A stretch of 37,021 nt of DNA from Nitrospirota bacterium (GCA_005877815.1 VBOG01000037.1:1-37021); one strand, 5' to 3'. Positions 1-9,728 are shown, numbered from the stretch's first letter. Program-made: numbers and translations. The notes: a model not told the origin generated them from the letters alone.

Positions 1-156
1 ACCCTTGATATGCTCGCCGAGATGCTTGAAGGTACGTCCTGGCCAGAAGACCGCCATGCGGCCGTGGAGGCCTTTTTGAAGGCCGCGAAAGAAGAAGGTA
101 TCGTGACGCCGCAGGAATATATGCGGTTGCGAAGCGCCGTCGCCGCCGAGATGTAG
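1..156 (+). CDS. C-terminal fragment of a hypothetical protein (truncated by window edge)
   Basis: Frame 1 is open from base 1 to TAG at 154-156: TLDMLAEMLEGTSWPEDRHAAVEAFLKAAKEEGIVTPQEYMRLRSAVAAEM*. Confidence 0.55.
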   Translation, partial: TLDMLAEMLEGTSWPEDRHAAVEAFLKAAKEEGIVTPQEYMRLRSAVAAEM

Positions 157-302
157 CGTTTTTCTTTCACGTTTCCTCTCCATGTGTCTTGGACATTTTG
201 ATCGTCCGCGGGACCCTTTTATCTATTGTTGCCGGACCGGCCGTGTGGCTATCTCTTCGAGAGCCGCGGCATTCCGGCTGCGGCGGACGAAAGGAGAACG
301 TG

Positions 303-803
303 ATGCCTAAAACGGTCATTGGTCTGTTCGACGACTATCAAAAAGCGCAGGACGTCATGGAGGACTTGGTGGACAGCGGAATCGAAGCGGACCGTATCAG
401 CACCATCACGGAAGCCGACAAGAGCAAGTACTCTCAGGACACGACATCGACCCATGGCCCGGTCACCACGACCGAACACGGCGCCGGTGGAATGAGCGCT
501 CCCGTGGAAAGCGCGACGAGGACGTTGCTCGATCTCGGCATGCCGGAGAACAAGGCGAAATACTATGCCGAGGCCGTGCGCCGTGGCGGGACCCTGGTCT
601 GTGTCGCCGGTGTTGATGACGGCGACCTGGATAACGCCGTCAATATCATCGATTCACATGGATCCGTAGACATCAACAACCGCGCGGCTGAGTGGCGCGA
701 GAGCGGATGGGCGGGCGTCGGTCCGGAAGCCCCGGAGGACGAAGTCATCGTCGTCGAGACGACCTACGTCATCGTTCCCGAGGAACGCAAACGGGCGTCA
801 TAA
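303..803 (+). CDS. General stress protein 17M (YflT)-like domain protein
   Basis: MPKTVIGLFDDYQKAQDVMEDLVDSGIEADRISTIT is typical of YflT/heat-induced stress domains. ATG at 303 follows aaggagaacg; the track start at 189 is probably too far upstream. Confidence 0.75.
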   Translation: MPKTVIGLFDDYQKAQDVMEDLVDSGIEADRISTITEADKSKYSQDTTSTHGPVTTTEHGAGGMSAPVESATRTLLDLGMPENKAKYYAEAVRRGGTLVCVAGVDDGDLDNAVNIIDSHGSVDINNRAAEWRESGWAGVGPEAPEDEVIVVETTYVIVPEERKRAS

Positions 804-1856
804 CCATTTTTTCCGTTTGAAAAATATCAACATGCTGGCCGCGATGGACACCATGACAAGCAGCACGGCGGGATACCCCCATCTCGATTCCAATTCCGGC
901 ATATATTGGAAGTTCATGCCGTAGATGCCGACGATAAACGTCAGCGGCATAAAAATCGTCGTGATTACCGTCAAGACCTTCATGACGGCGTTCAAGCGGT
1001 AGCTGATGCTCGACAGATAGATGTCCAGCATCCCGGTCACCATCTCGCGCAACGCCTCGATCGTATCCAGGATTTGCACGACATGGTCGTAGACGTCCCG
1101 GATATAGAGTTTCGTGGCGCCTTGCACGAGCGATGATTCCGATCGCTCGAGGCTGCTCATGACTTCGCGACACGGCCACACGGCGCGTCGCAGGAAGATG
1201 AGCTCTCTCTTGAGCGCATGGATGCTGCGCAGCAATTCCGGCTGCGGATTGTCCAGCAATTCGTCTTGCACCGTTTCAACCTTCTCTCCCAGCGTCTCCA
1301 TCACCTCGAAATAGTGGTCGACGATGCCGTCCATCAGCCGATACAAGAGATAATCGGCTCCAGATTGCCGGATCCGCCCTTTACCGGTGCGCAGTCGCTC
1401 CCTTACAGGATCGAAGACGTCCCCGCCGTTCTCCTGGAACGACAGCACGAAGGTCGTGCCCAGGATCAAGCTGACCTGCTCTACGTGGATGTCCTCGCGC
1501 CGCTGGCCGGCGTAACACATTTTCAGCACGACGTAGTAATACGTCTCGTAGTCGTCGAGTTTGGGGCGTTGGTCGGTATTGACGATGTCCTCAAGTAGCA
1601 AGGGATGGAGCTGAAACCGCTGGCCGATCGCTTCAATGACCGCCAGGTCATGCACTCCCCCGACGTCCACCCATGTGATTTTCTGCGATGCGGCCACACG
1701 AATGTCGTCGGGTCCCGAGAGCTGTCGCTCTTGAAAGGACGTTGCATCGTACTCGAAGACGGTGATTCGGACCCGTTTTGACGTTTGATCGCCGATATGG
1801 ACAAGCGTGCCGGGAGGCATCCCGACTTTCTTCGCTCGACTTCTCACGAGCTTCAT
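798..1856 (-). CDS. corA: CorA-family magnesium/cobalt transporter
   Basis: C-terminal YGMNF motif (FIVGIYGMNFQYMPELE) between two TM helices. Likely start is MKLVRSRAKK at 1856. Confidence 0.93.
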   Translation of the reverse strand: MKLVRSRAKKVGMPPGTLVHIGDQTSKRVRITVFEYDATSFQERQLSGPDDIRVAASQKITWVDVGGVHDLAVIEAIGQRFQLHPLLLEDIVNTDQRPKLDDYETYYYVVLKMCYAGQRREDIHVEQVSLILGTTFVLSFQENGGDVFDPVRERLRTGKGRIRQSGADYLLYRLMDGIVDHYFEVMETLGEKVETVQDELLDNPQPELLRSIHALKRELIFLRRAVWPCREVMSSLERSESSLVQGATKLYIRDVYDHVVQILDTIEALREMVTGMLDIYLSSISYRLNAVMKVLTVITTIFMPLTFIVGIYGMNFQYMPELESRWGYPAVLLVMVSIAASMLIFFKRKKWL

Positions 1857-1946
1857 GCGGCAGTCCTCACAAGACGCGGAGTGTACCACACCGTGTTGTC
1901 CGCTCGCGGAGAACATGGTAGGTTTTGCGACAGCGGAAGGCGGAAC

Positions 1947-2243
1947 ATGGCGGCATTGACGATCAGACAGCACATCATCGAGGCGCTCCGCGTGACGCGA
2001 TATTCCTCAAAGGACCTCGCCGCGTTCCTTGGGATTTCGGAGCGCCACGTCGAAGAGCACCTCCTCCACGTCGCGCGGACGGTTGCCCGTGAACCTGGAG
2101 TTCGGTTCATATTAGAGCCGGCCGCATGCGAGGAATGCGGGTACGTCTTCCGCCGGCGAAGCCGCGTCACGCGCCCGGCGCGCTGCCCGTGCTGCCGCAG
2201 CGAGCGGATTGCCGCGCCGCGATATGGCATTGAGCAGCCCTGA
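1947..2243 (+). CDS. Predicted transcriptional regulator, HTH plus zinc-ribbon
   Basis: HTH-like N-terminus (SSKDLAAFLGISERHVEEHL) followed by CEECGYVF...CPCC zinc-ribbon; resembles the COG3357-type architecture. Confidence 0.7.
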   Translation: MAALTIRQHIIEALRVTRYSSKDLAAFLGISERHVEEHLLHVARTVAREPGVRFILEPAACEECGYVFRRRSRVTRPARCPCCRSERIAAPRYGIEQP

Positions 2244-2252
2244 TGCGTGCCG

Positions 2253-3938
2253 TCACTGGCGGACGAGTTTTTTGTAGCGGATACGGTGGGGCCGGTCCGC
2301 GTCCTTTCCCAGCCGCTTTTTCTTATCGGCTTCGTACTCGCTGAAGTTGCCTTCGAACCACATCACCTGGCTGTCGTCCTCGAACGCCAGGATGTGCGTG
2401 GCAATACGATCGAGGAACCAGCGATCGTGGCTGATCACCACGCAGCATCCGCCGAACTTTTCCAACGCCTCCTCCAGCGCCCGCAGCGTGTTCACGTCCA
2501 AGTCGTTGGTGGGTTCGTCCAGCAGCAGAAGATTCGCGCCTTCCTTCAGCATGCGTGCGAGATGCAGCCGGTTGCGCTCGCCGCCGGACAGATCTTTCAC
2601 TTTCTTCTGCTGATCCGAGCCGCCGAAATTGAACCGGCCGCAATACGCCCGTGAGTTCATCTCCTTCTTTCCCAGGGTGACCGTGTCGCGACCGTCGGCA
2701 ATCACTTCCCAGACGGTTTTGCCGGCGTCCAACGTCCGGTCCTGATCGACGTAGCCGATCTTGACGGTCTCTCCGACCTTAAAGGAGCCGGCATCTGGCT
2801 TGATGCTGCCCGTGATCATCCGGAACAGCGTGGTCTTGCCGGCCCCGTTCGGCCCCATGACGCCGACGATCCCGCCCTGGGGCAGATTGAAGTTCGCGTG
2901 TTCGAACAGCAGCTTGTCGCCGAACGACTTGCTGACGTCACGGGCCTCTAGCACGATGTCTCCAAGGCGCGGTCCCGGCGGGACGTAGATTTCAAGATCG
3001 TCGGCCATCTTCTCATTCTCGGCACTGAGCAATTCTTCATACCGTGTGATGCGCGCTTTGCCCTTGGCGTGCCGGGCCTTCGGGCTCATGCGGATCCACT
3101 CCAACTCACGGGCCAATGTCTGCCGGCGCTTGGATTCCGACTTCTCCTCCCGCTCGAGCCGTTCCTGCTTTTGTTCGAGCCAGGACGAGTAGTTGCCTTC
3201 GAAGGGAATGCCTTGTCCGCGATCCAATTCGAGAATCCAGCCCGCGACGTTGTCCAGAAAGTACCGATCATGCGTGATCGCGATGACCGTCCCCTTATAT
3301 TGCTGAAGATGCTGCTCGAGCCATTGGACAGATTCCGCGTCCAGATGATTGGTCGGCTCATCGAGCAGCAGGATGTCCGGCTCCTGGATCAGCAGGCGGC
3401 ACAAGGCCACGCGTCGCCGCTCACCGCCCGAGAGCACGGCTATTTTCGTGTCGGCCGGGGGGCATCGCAACGCATCCATCGCCACTTCCAGCTGGCTCTC
3501 GAGCTCCCAACCGTTCACGGCTTCAATCTTCTCCTGCAATTGTCCCTGCTTCGCCAGCAGCTTATCCATCTCCTCCGCGCAGAGTGGGCCGCCGAACTTC
3601 AGACTGACCGCCTCGTACTCGCGCAGCATCGAGACGACATCCTGCCGCCCCTCTTCCACGATCTGCTTGACGGACTTGTCCTTGTCGAGCTGCGGCTCCT
3701 GTTCCAGCAATCCCACGGAATACCCTTTGGAGAATGTGATCTCTCCGAGGTAATCCTTGTCCGCGCCCGCAATGATGCGAAGCAACGTGCTCTTGCCGGA
3801 GCCGTTCGGGCCCAATACGCCGATCTTCGCGCCATAATAGAAGGAGAGATAGATGTCCTTGAGGACCTGACGCTTTGGCGGGTGCACGCGTCCCACGCCG
3901 ATGAGCGAAAAAATGATTTGCTTGTCGTTGACAGCCAT
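2253..3938 (-). CDS. ettA: Energy-dependent translational throttle protein EttA (ABC-F ATPase)
   Basis: 561 aa with two Walker A motifs (GPNGSGKST, GPNGAGKTT), two LSGGE signatures and no TM region. Confidence 0.93.
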   Translation of the reverse strand: MAVNDKQIIFSLIGVGRVHPPKRQVLKDIYLSFYYGAKIGVLGPNGSGKSTLLRIIAGADKDYLGEITFSKGYSVGLLEQEPQLDKDKSVKQIVEEGRQDVVSMLREYEAVSLKFGGPLCAEEMDKLLAKQGQLQEKIEAVNGWELESQLEVAMDALRCPPADTKIAVLSGGERRRVALCRLLIQEPDILLLDEPTNHLDAESVQWLEQHLQQYKGTVIAITHDRYFLDNVAGWILELDRGQGIPFEGNYSSWLEQKQERLEREEKSESKRRQTLARELEWIRMSPKARHAKGKARITRYEELLSAENEKMADDLEIYVPPGPRLGDIVLEARDVSKSFGDKLLFEHANFNLPQGGIVGVMGPNGAGKTTLFRMITGSIKPDAGSFKVGETVKIGYVDQDRTLDAGKTVWEVIADGRDTVTLGKKEMNSRAYCGRFNFGGSDQQKKVKDLSGGERNRLHLARMLKEGANLLLLDEPTNDLDVNTLRALEEALEKFGGCCVVISHDRWFLDRIATHILAFEDDSQVMWFEGNFSEYEADKKKRLGKDADRPHRIRYKKLVRQ

Positions 3939-4071
3939 AGGCTCCTCTCGAAACTAACGGGAAGGCATACAGCCCTCCCCAACAAAAACCTCTGCGCTAT
4001 AGAGGGGCGAGGTGTCCCCCGCCCGTTAGGGGCAAGGACGAATGGAACAGGCAGGACTTCAGCGGCCGGCC

Positions 4072-4242
4072 TTAACCTTCGCGAACAGCCGCCTTGGCCT
4101 TCTCCACGAGATCAGCCGGCAGTTGCGGCATCTGATGCGCGATCATCGCATGCATTTTGAGTTTCGTGAGGATGTCGTCCACGGACTCGCCCCTCACCAC
4201 GAACGTGCAACCCTCTTTCAGACAGTTCAACATCTTGGCCAT
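4072..4242 (-). CDS. DUF1059-like small protein
   Basis: MAKMLNCLKEGCTFVVRGESVDDILTKLKMHAMIAHQMPQLPADLVEKAKAAVREG; ATG at 4242. Confidence 0.7.
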   Translation of the reverse strand: MAKMLNCLKEGCTFVVRGESVDDILTKLKMHAMIAHQMPQLPADLVEKAKAAVREG

Positions 4243-4345
4243 GGATTCTCCCTCACAGTCATTCCCTGATCTTGTACCGCATCGGAACGGCTTACGCAAG
4301 CGATAGAAGGGGTGAACTGAGGTATGATGGAGAAGAAAGGAAGGA

Positions 4346-5635
4346 ATGCCGACTCCTGTTGATGTGAAACAGGCCGTGGGATCCGACCGCCGCGGATGGG
4401 CATGGCGCGCCCTGGCCCACAGAAACTTCGCCTTGTTCTTCGCCGGGCAGGGGCTGTCGCTCTGCGGCACGTGGATGCAGAGCCTGGCCCAAGCCTGGCT
4501 CGTCTACCGCTTGACCGGTTCCCCGTTTCTGCTCGGGCTGACAGAGTTCATGTCCCGGGCGCCGATCCTGCTCTTCGGGTTGCTCGGCGGCCTGCTGGCG
4601 GACCGCTGGCCGCGCCATCGCGTGATGATCGCCACGCAAACCCTGTCGCTCCTCCAAGCCGCGGCACTCGCCGTCCTCACGCTCACCGGCCAGATCACCA
4701 TCGAATGGGTGCTGGGGCTTGCCACCTTCATCGGCATCGTGAACGCGGTGGACATTCCGGCGCGCCATGCCTTCGTCACCGACCTTGTGCCGAGAAGCGT
4801 CATTCCATCCGCCATTGGCCTGAACTCCTCCGCCTTCAACGCGGCCCGTATCATCGGCCCAACCGTCGCCGGAATGCTGGTCGTGACGGTCGGCGAAGGC
4901 GTGTGCTTTTTGTTGAATGCTCTCAGCTTCCTCATCGTGATCGGGTGCCTGCTCGCCATGCGGGTCGAGAAGACCCACCGGACTTCCGAGAGTGGCGCCG
5001 CCCGCTTCCTCGCCGAAGGTCTTCGGTATGCCTGGCACACGCCGCATGTCAGGGCGCTGTTGACGGTCGTGACCGTGCTCAGTTTCTTCGCGATGGCCTA
5101 TTCGACGTTGCTGCCGGTTTTTGCAGGCGCCATCTTGAAGACGGGCCCGCATGGCCTCGGCATCCTGATGGCTGCTACCGGCCTCGGCGCGCTCATCGGC
5201 GCGCTCCAAATTGCGCAGCGCCGAAGAGTCCAAGGCCTGGGCACAACGATTGCCATCGCCGTGGCCCTCTTCGGCGCCGGACAGATCGTGCTGGCGGCCA
5301 GTTCGACGCTCTGGTTGTCAATCCCGGCACTGTTAGCCATCGGGTATGGCATGCTGATCAGCCTGGCAGGCACCAATACGCTGTTACAATCGCTGGCTCC
5401 GGAGACTCTGCGAGGACGCGTGATGAGCCTGTATGCCATGGTTTCCCTCGGGTTCACGACGGTCGGCAGTTTGCTGGCTGGCTTGGGCGCCACATACCTC
5501 AGCACACCCATCACAGTCGCCGCGGGCGGACTCATCACGCTTATCGCTTCGGCGTTATTCTACAGAGCGCTCCCGGGCATACGGCAGCACATCAGAGAGC
5601 ACCATCTATTGCCGGAAGAATTGGCCACCAGCTAA
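4346..5635 (+). CDS. MFS transporter (MFS_3/EntS-like)
   Basis: 429 aa, about 12 hydrophobic segments, MFS motif GLLADRWPRHRVM. Confidence 0.88.
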   Translation: MPTPVDVKQAVGSDRRGWAWRALAHRNFALFFAGQGLSLCGTWMQSLAQAWLVYRLTGSPFLLGLTEFMSRAPILLFGLLGGLLADRWPRHRVMIATQTLSLLQAAALAVLTLTGQITIEWVLGLATFIGIVNAVDIPARHAFVTDLVPRSVIPSAIGLNSSAFNAARIIGPTVAGMLVVTVGEGVCFLLNALSFLIVIGCLLAMRVEKTHRTSESGAARFLAEGLRYAWHTPHVRALLTVVTVLSFFAMAYSTLLPVFAGAILKTGPHGLGILMAATGLGALIGALQIAQRRRVQGLGTTIAIAVALFGAGQIVLAASSTLWLSIPALLAIGYGMLISLAGTNTLLQSLAPETLRGRVMSLYAMVSLGFTTVGSLLAGLGATYLSTPITVAAGGLITLIASALFYRALPGIRQHIREHHLLPEELATS

Positions 5636-5740
5636 ACTCCTGGAACGGTCCTGTCGCCGAGTCACGGGAACCCCTCGCCATCCACTCTGTACCTAGAAAT
5701 TTTCCCTATCTCACGGTGGATGCGATATACTTTGTCGCCG

Positions 5741-7255
5741 ATGAGTCAGCTCACGCTGTTTCCTATCGAACCCCGCCTGTCTAAATCCAAATTCGTCTCC
5801 GGTTTGCAATGTCACAAACGGTTGTACCTGGAGATCCATTCGCCCGAACTTGCGACCGCGCCTGATGAGCAGACACAGGCGGTGCTGGACAACGGCACGG
5901 GGATCGGGGAACTGGCGAGGCGGCAGTTTCCCTGCGGCGTGCTGGTCGCCTTCGATCATCGCAATGTCGCACTCGCGGTGAAGAGAACCCGCCAACTGTT
6001 GGATGACCCGGCCGTGACGGTTATTTTTGAAGGCGCCTTTCAATTCGACCATGTCTTGATCCGCGTGGATATCCTCGAACGGATTGCCGGCACCTCATAC
6101 TGGCGGTTGATCGAAGTCAAAGCCTCTACGAGAGTCAAAGCGATCCACTTGGACGATCTTGCCGTCCAGGCGTACGTGCTGGAGGGGTTCGGGATCGCGC
6201 TCGGCGGTATGCACCTGATGCATCTGAACCGCCAATACGTGTACCGCGGGGGAGAGGTGGACCTCGCGCAGCTTTTCCTTCAGGAAGACGTGACGAATGA
6301 AGTGAGGCCGCGGCTTCCCGACATTCCCGCGCGCCTATCCATCATGAAGCAGATGCTCCTGGAGGAGACCACGCCGGATGTCGAACCCGGCAGCCACTGT
6401 CATGTGCCTTTCAGCTGCCCCTTCTGGGAGCATTGCACCGCACACAAAGACGACCGGTGGGTCTTCCATCTACCGGGAGGGAAAAGAACCTTCGACAAGC
6501 TCGTCCAACAGGGGATCGAGCTGATCGACCACATTCCGGATGACTTCAAGCTTTCGGGCGTGCAACAACGGATGAAGGCCAACCTGGAATGGATCGGTCC
6601 GGACTTGAAGTCGGCCCTTCAGACCATCCGGTATCCAGTCCATCATCTCGACTTTGAAACCTTCATGCCTTCGGTCCCCCAGTATCCCATGACTCACCCC
6701 TACCATACCCTGCCTTTTCAATGGTCGAACCATATCGAGATGGAGGACGGCACGGTCCGGCATGATCATTATCTCTGTGTGGAACAGCGGGACCCGCGCG
6801 AGGAACTGGCTGTCACCTTGCTGGCGTCGCTCGGCCATGAAGGCAGCATCTGCGTCTATTCAGGATATGAGTGGCGGATTCTGACGGATCTTGCCGAGGC
6901 CTTCCCGAAACTCCGACGCGAGCTGTCCGCTGCGGCGAGCCGCCTGTGGGACCTCCTGATCGTCGTGCGGAAGCATTACTACCATCCCGGATTTCTCGGC
7001 TCATTCTCGATCAAGGCGGTCCTGCCAGCTCTCGTCCCTTCGCTCGACTATGGCGATTTGGAAATTCAGGAAGGCGGGCTGGCGCCGCTTCTCTATGCTC
7101 GCATGATTGCCGCAGAGACCACCCCTCGAGAGAAGACGCGCATCTGCGCGGCGCTGCTCGATTACTGTAAGCGCGACACCTTGGGAATGCTGGAAATACG
7201 CCGGGCGCTGCTCGGCAAGACGTTCTCGGAAGAATCCTCTCCCGTCCTACGCTAA
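5741..7255 (+). CDS. DUF2779 domain-containing protein (predicted nuclease)
   Basis: SKSKFVSGLQCHKRLYLE and EVKAS in the N-terminal half, Cys cluster CHVPFSCPFWEHC, C-terminal LDFETFMP and YCKRDTLGM. Start MSQLTLFPIEP at 5741. Confidence 0.82.
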   Translation: MSQLTLFPIEPRLSKSKFVSGLQCHKRLYLEIHSPELATAPDEQTQAVLDNGTGIGELARRQFPCGVLVAFDHRNVALAVKRTRQLLDDPAVTVIFEGAFQFDHVLIRVDILERIAGTSYWRLIEVKASTRVKAIHLDDLAVQAYVLEGFGIALGGMHLMHLNRQYVYRGGEVDLAQLFLQEDVTNEVRPRLPDIPARLSIMKQMLLEETTPDVEPGSHCHVPFSCPFWEHCTAHKDDRWVFHLPGGKRTFDKLVQQGIELIDHIPDDFKLSGVQQRMKANLEWIGPDLKSALQTIRYPVHHLDFETFMPSVPQYPMTHPYHTLPFQWSNHIEMEDGTVRHDHYLCVEQRDPREELAVTLLASLGHEGSICVYSGYEWRILTDLAEAFPKLRRELSAAASRLWDLLIVVRKHYYHPGFLGSFSIKAVLPALVPSLDYGDLEIQEGGLAPLLYARMIAAETTPREKTRICAALLDYCKRDTLGMLEIRRALLGKTFSEESSPVLR

Positions 7256-8239
7256 CCGTCGGTTCAACGACGCATCGTCCTCCTTGCTCTCGGCCGCGAG
7301 ACTCTGCGCGCCGATGTGCGAGCCATACTGGTTCGCGTACACGAAGGTAAATTCAGCGCCAAAGAACAGGATCATCGCGGAATAATAGACCCAGACCAGG
7401 ATGACGACGAGAGAGCCGGCTGCGCCGTACGTCGACGCGACCGCGCTCTTGCCGATGTACATGCCGATCAAAAATTTTCCGACGGTAAAGAGCAGAGCGG
7501 TGACGACCGCACCGATCCACACGTCATCCCAAGCGATATGGGCATCCGGCAAGACTTTGTACATGAGTGCGAACAATAAGGTAATGACCGCGAAGGAGAC
7601 AAGGAAATTGACGATGTGCATCATGAATTCAGGACCGGGCAGGAGTTGATCCAGAAATTTCCCCGCCGCAGCCAATGCAGCGCTGAGAATGAGGGAGACA
7701 ATCAGGAGGAATCCCACGCCGATGACCAGCACAAAGGACATGAAGCGGTCCCGGGCGGCGCCCGTGATCCCGCGACCTGTCCTCGGCTTGATCTTCCAGA
7801 TCGTATTGAGCGCATCCTGGAGCTCGGCAAAGACGCCCGTGGATGCGACGACCAACGTGACAAGGCTGATGACGGTGGCAAAGACGCCGGCGCTGGGCTT
7901 GCGGGCGCTTTCAATCATGCCCTGAATCGCCAGCGCACTGTCCGCGCCCACGAAGCCTTGAATCTGGCCCATGAGTTCGCCCTGCACCGCCTTTTCCCCG
8001 AAGACGAATCCCGCTACTGCGATCGCGATGATGAGCAAGGGAGCCAGAGAAAACAGTGTGTAATAAGAGAGAGCCGCGCTCAGACGAAGCGCATTGTCGT
8101 CCCACCACTTCAGGCCGGTGGCCGTGAGCAGTCTCCATAACTCCCCGGCAGTCAAGAGCATGTTCCACTGTACCCATCCGGATGCCGCCGCAACAGCACC
8201 CTTTTGTGGGACTGGGCTGGACTTTTTCATGGATGTCAT
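7247..8239 (-). CDS. YihY/virulence factor BrkB family membrane protein
   Basis: RLSAALSYYTLFSLAPLLIIAIAVAGFVFG and other BrkB-family motifs, multiple TM helices. Confidence 0.88.
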   Translation of the reverse strand: MTSMKKSSPVPQKGAVAAASGWVQWNMLLTAGELWRLLTATGLKWWDDNALRLSAALSYYTLFSLAPLLIIAIAVAGFVFGEKAVQGELMGQIQGFVGADSALAIQGMIESARKPSAGVFATVISLVTLVVASTGVFAELQDALNTIWKIKPRTGRGITGAARDRFMSFVLVIGVGFLLIVSLILSAALAAAGKFLDQLLPGPEFMMHIVNFLVSFAVITLLFALMYKVLPDAHIAWDDVWIGAVVTALLFTVGKFLIGMYIGKSAVASTYGAAGSLVVILVWVYYSAMILFFGAEFTFVYANQYGSHIGAQSLAAESKEDDASLNRRLA

Positions 8240-8316
8240 CGGTGTTTTGTCTATTGTCGGCCGACCGTTGTTTTGTTACGTGATAGTAGAGGAAAACCCG
8301 CCAACGAGGTAGTGGC

Positions 8317-8649
8317 ATGGCCGATTCATCACATGGCCGATTGGCAACCGTTGAAACGGAAACAAATTACGGAGCGGCGTCCCTGGGGAATCAACTCGAA
8401 TCCCTCGCCGGCATGATTCGGGAGTACGTCCCTCGCACTCGCTCTCTCGTGGATGTGGCGATGATCGCAGCAGCCCAGCTCGATGAAGCTGGCTATTACC
8501 TGCGAGAGGCGCGCCTGCAAGGCCTGAGGAATACGCTTGTGCGCATGGTTCGCCAGTATCCGCTTCAATCGCTGCTGATCAGCGCGAGCATCGGATATTT
8601 ATTGTCCAGTAGCATCCGGAGCAATGCCAATGGCAATCAGCATAGATGA
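8317..8649 (+). CDS. Small membrane-anchored hypothetical protein with ElaB/DUF883-like C-terminal anchor
   Basis: 110 aa; one C-terminal hydrophobic segment after VRQYPLQSLLISASIGYLLSS. Confidence 0.65.
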   Translation: MADSSHGRLATVETETNYGAASLGNQLESLAGMIREYVPRTRSLVDVAMIAAAQLDEAGYYLREARLQGLRNTLVRMVRQYPLQSLLISASIGYLLSSSIRSNANGNQHR

Positions 8650-8866
8650 GCTCAGGCTCAGTGTCGCGAAGCGCCTCCGCCATCCCTTGCAGTTGTTTCA
8701 AGAAAACCCGCTGGTGTTCGTCGGCGGGGCCACGGTCGCGTATTTGCTGGTGAGCTATCTTTCCGGGCGGTGGAACGATAGAAAATACGCAAAACCGACG
8801 TCACCACCTGTCTACAATCCCGCCACCCAGCACCTGCAGCCTTATTCCAAACGCTTGGCCGGTTGA
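8624..8866 (+). CDS. Small membrane-anchored hypothetical protein
   Basis: 80 aa, single TM (ENPLVFVGGATVAYLLVSYL). ATG at 8624 or 8630, overlapping the preceding ORF. Confidence 0.65.
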   Translation: MPMAISIDELRLSVAKRLRHPLQLFQENPLVFVGGATVAYLLVSYLSGRWNDRKYAKPTSPPVYNPATQHLQPYSKRLAG

Positions 8867-8875
8867 AGAAGACGC

Positions 8876-9235
8876 TTAGCGCATCCCCGAACCGGAATAC
8901 ACACCCGTATCAGGATTCTTGCCGGTCTCCGGCGGCCTGCCTTTGCCGGAATATACGCCGGGCTGAAGCGCGTTCGACTTGGTTCCGACATCCCCCGGCG
9001 GCCCCGGAGCGATGGGAGCGCCCGATGTCACCCCGCTCGATTCGTTCCGTGATGGTAAAGTCGGAGGCGGTGCATTGTTCAGGCATGGAATGGGATTCAT
9101 TTGAGCGCCGAGCCCTGACGCTGGCCCTTCTGGACACGGCACTGGAACGGAGCGTTGGGTCTGCGCCTGCGCACCACCGTGTATGATCAGGAGCGCTCCC
9201 AATGCAACACCGGCTGTGTATGCCTTCATCATCAT
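8876..9235 (-). CDS. Secreted hypothetical protein
   Basis: N-terminal signal peptide (MMMKAYTAGVALGALLIIHGGAQA); two C-terminal GVYSGxG repeats. Confidence 0.6.
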   Translation of the reverse strand: MMMKAYTAGVALGALLIIHGGAQAQTQRSVPVPCPEGPASGLGAQMNPIPCLNNAPPPTLPSRNESSGVTSGAPIAPGPPGDVGTKSNALQPGVYSGKGRPPETGKNPDTGVYSGSGMR

Positions 9236-9254
9236 CCTCTCCTCTCAGTGTCGA

Positions 9255-9644
9255 TTACTTACGGTCTGTCTCTGCCCCGGATCCTTTGTCGCTACGCGAG
9301 CCCTTCTCGGTCGCAGGAGGGCGAGACGTCTTGGCGGATGTCACTTGAATGGCCGTGGTCTGGCCGCCCTCCGTCACCTTCGCTTCAATCCTATCGCCGA
9401 CTTTCGGCGGCGTCCCGACAATTTTGGTGTCCGCGCTCACACGCAACCGTACTTCCTTGTCGAAGCTGTCCCGCACGACGTAATTGGGGCCTTCGATCTT
9501 CAAGACTTCTCCGGTCACGCTGGTCGCGGTTTTGTCAGTCCGCATGCCCGGGCTCCGGTCGAGCTGCGCGTCTGCGACACTCGAAAAAAACAGTCCCATC
9601 ACTGACGTCATGGCATATACAGCCAGGACTAGGTGTCTTTTCAT
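9255..9644 (-). CDS. Secreted hypothetical protein
   Basis: Signal peptide (MKRHLVLAVYAMTSVMGLFFSSVADA) and a small beta-rich domain (SVTGEVLKIEGPNYVVRD...VGDRIEAKV). Confidence 0.65.
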   Translation of the reverse strand: MKRHLVLAVYAMTSVMGLFFSSVADAQLDRSPGMRTDKTATSVTGEVLKIEGPNYVVRDSFDKEVRLRVSADTKIVGTPPKVGDRIEAKVTEGGQTTAIQVTSAKTSRPPATEKGSRSDKGSGAETDRK

Positions 9645-9728
9645 ATCGCCCTCCTATGGTATCAACACCGACCGCGACAGCTGACTCCACTATAGGAATT
9701 ATCGCGCCTTGCAGGGTAAAATCAATTC

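Noticed and set aside
3069-4160. 363-aa plus-strand ORF antisense to ettA
   Set aside because: Shadow ORF; ettA on the minus strand has complete ABC-F motifs.
4292-5233. 313-aa minus-strand ORF antisense to the MFS gene
   Set aside because: Highly charged low-complexity translation (DRHDQHSGDGWADD) typical of shadow ORFs in GC-rich DNA; opposite strand is a clear MFS protein.
4396-5784. 462-aa plus-strand ORF overlapping the MFS gene in another frame
   Set aside because: Arg/Ala/Pro/His-rich out-of-frame translation of the MFS gene.
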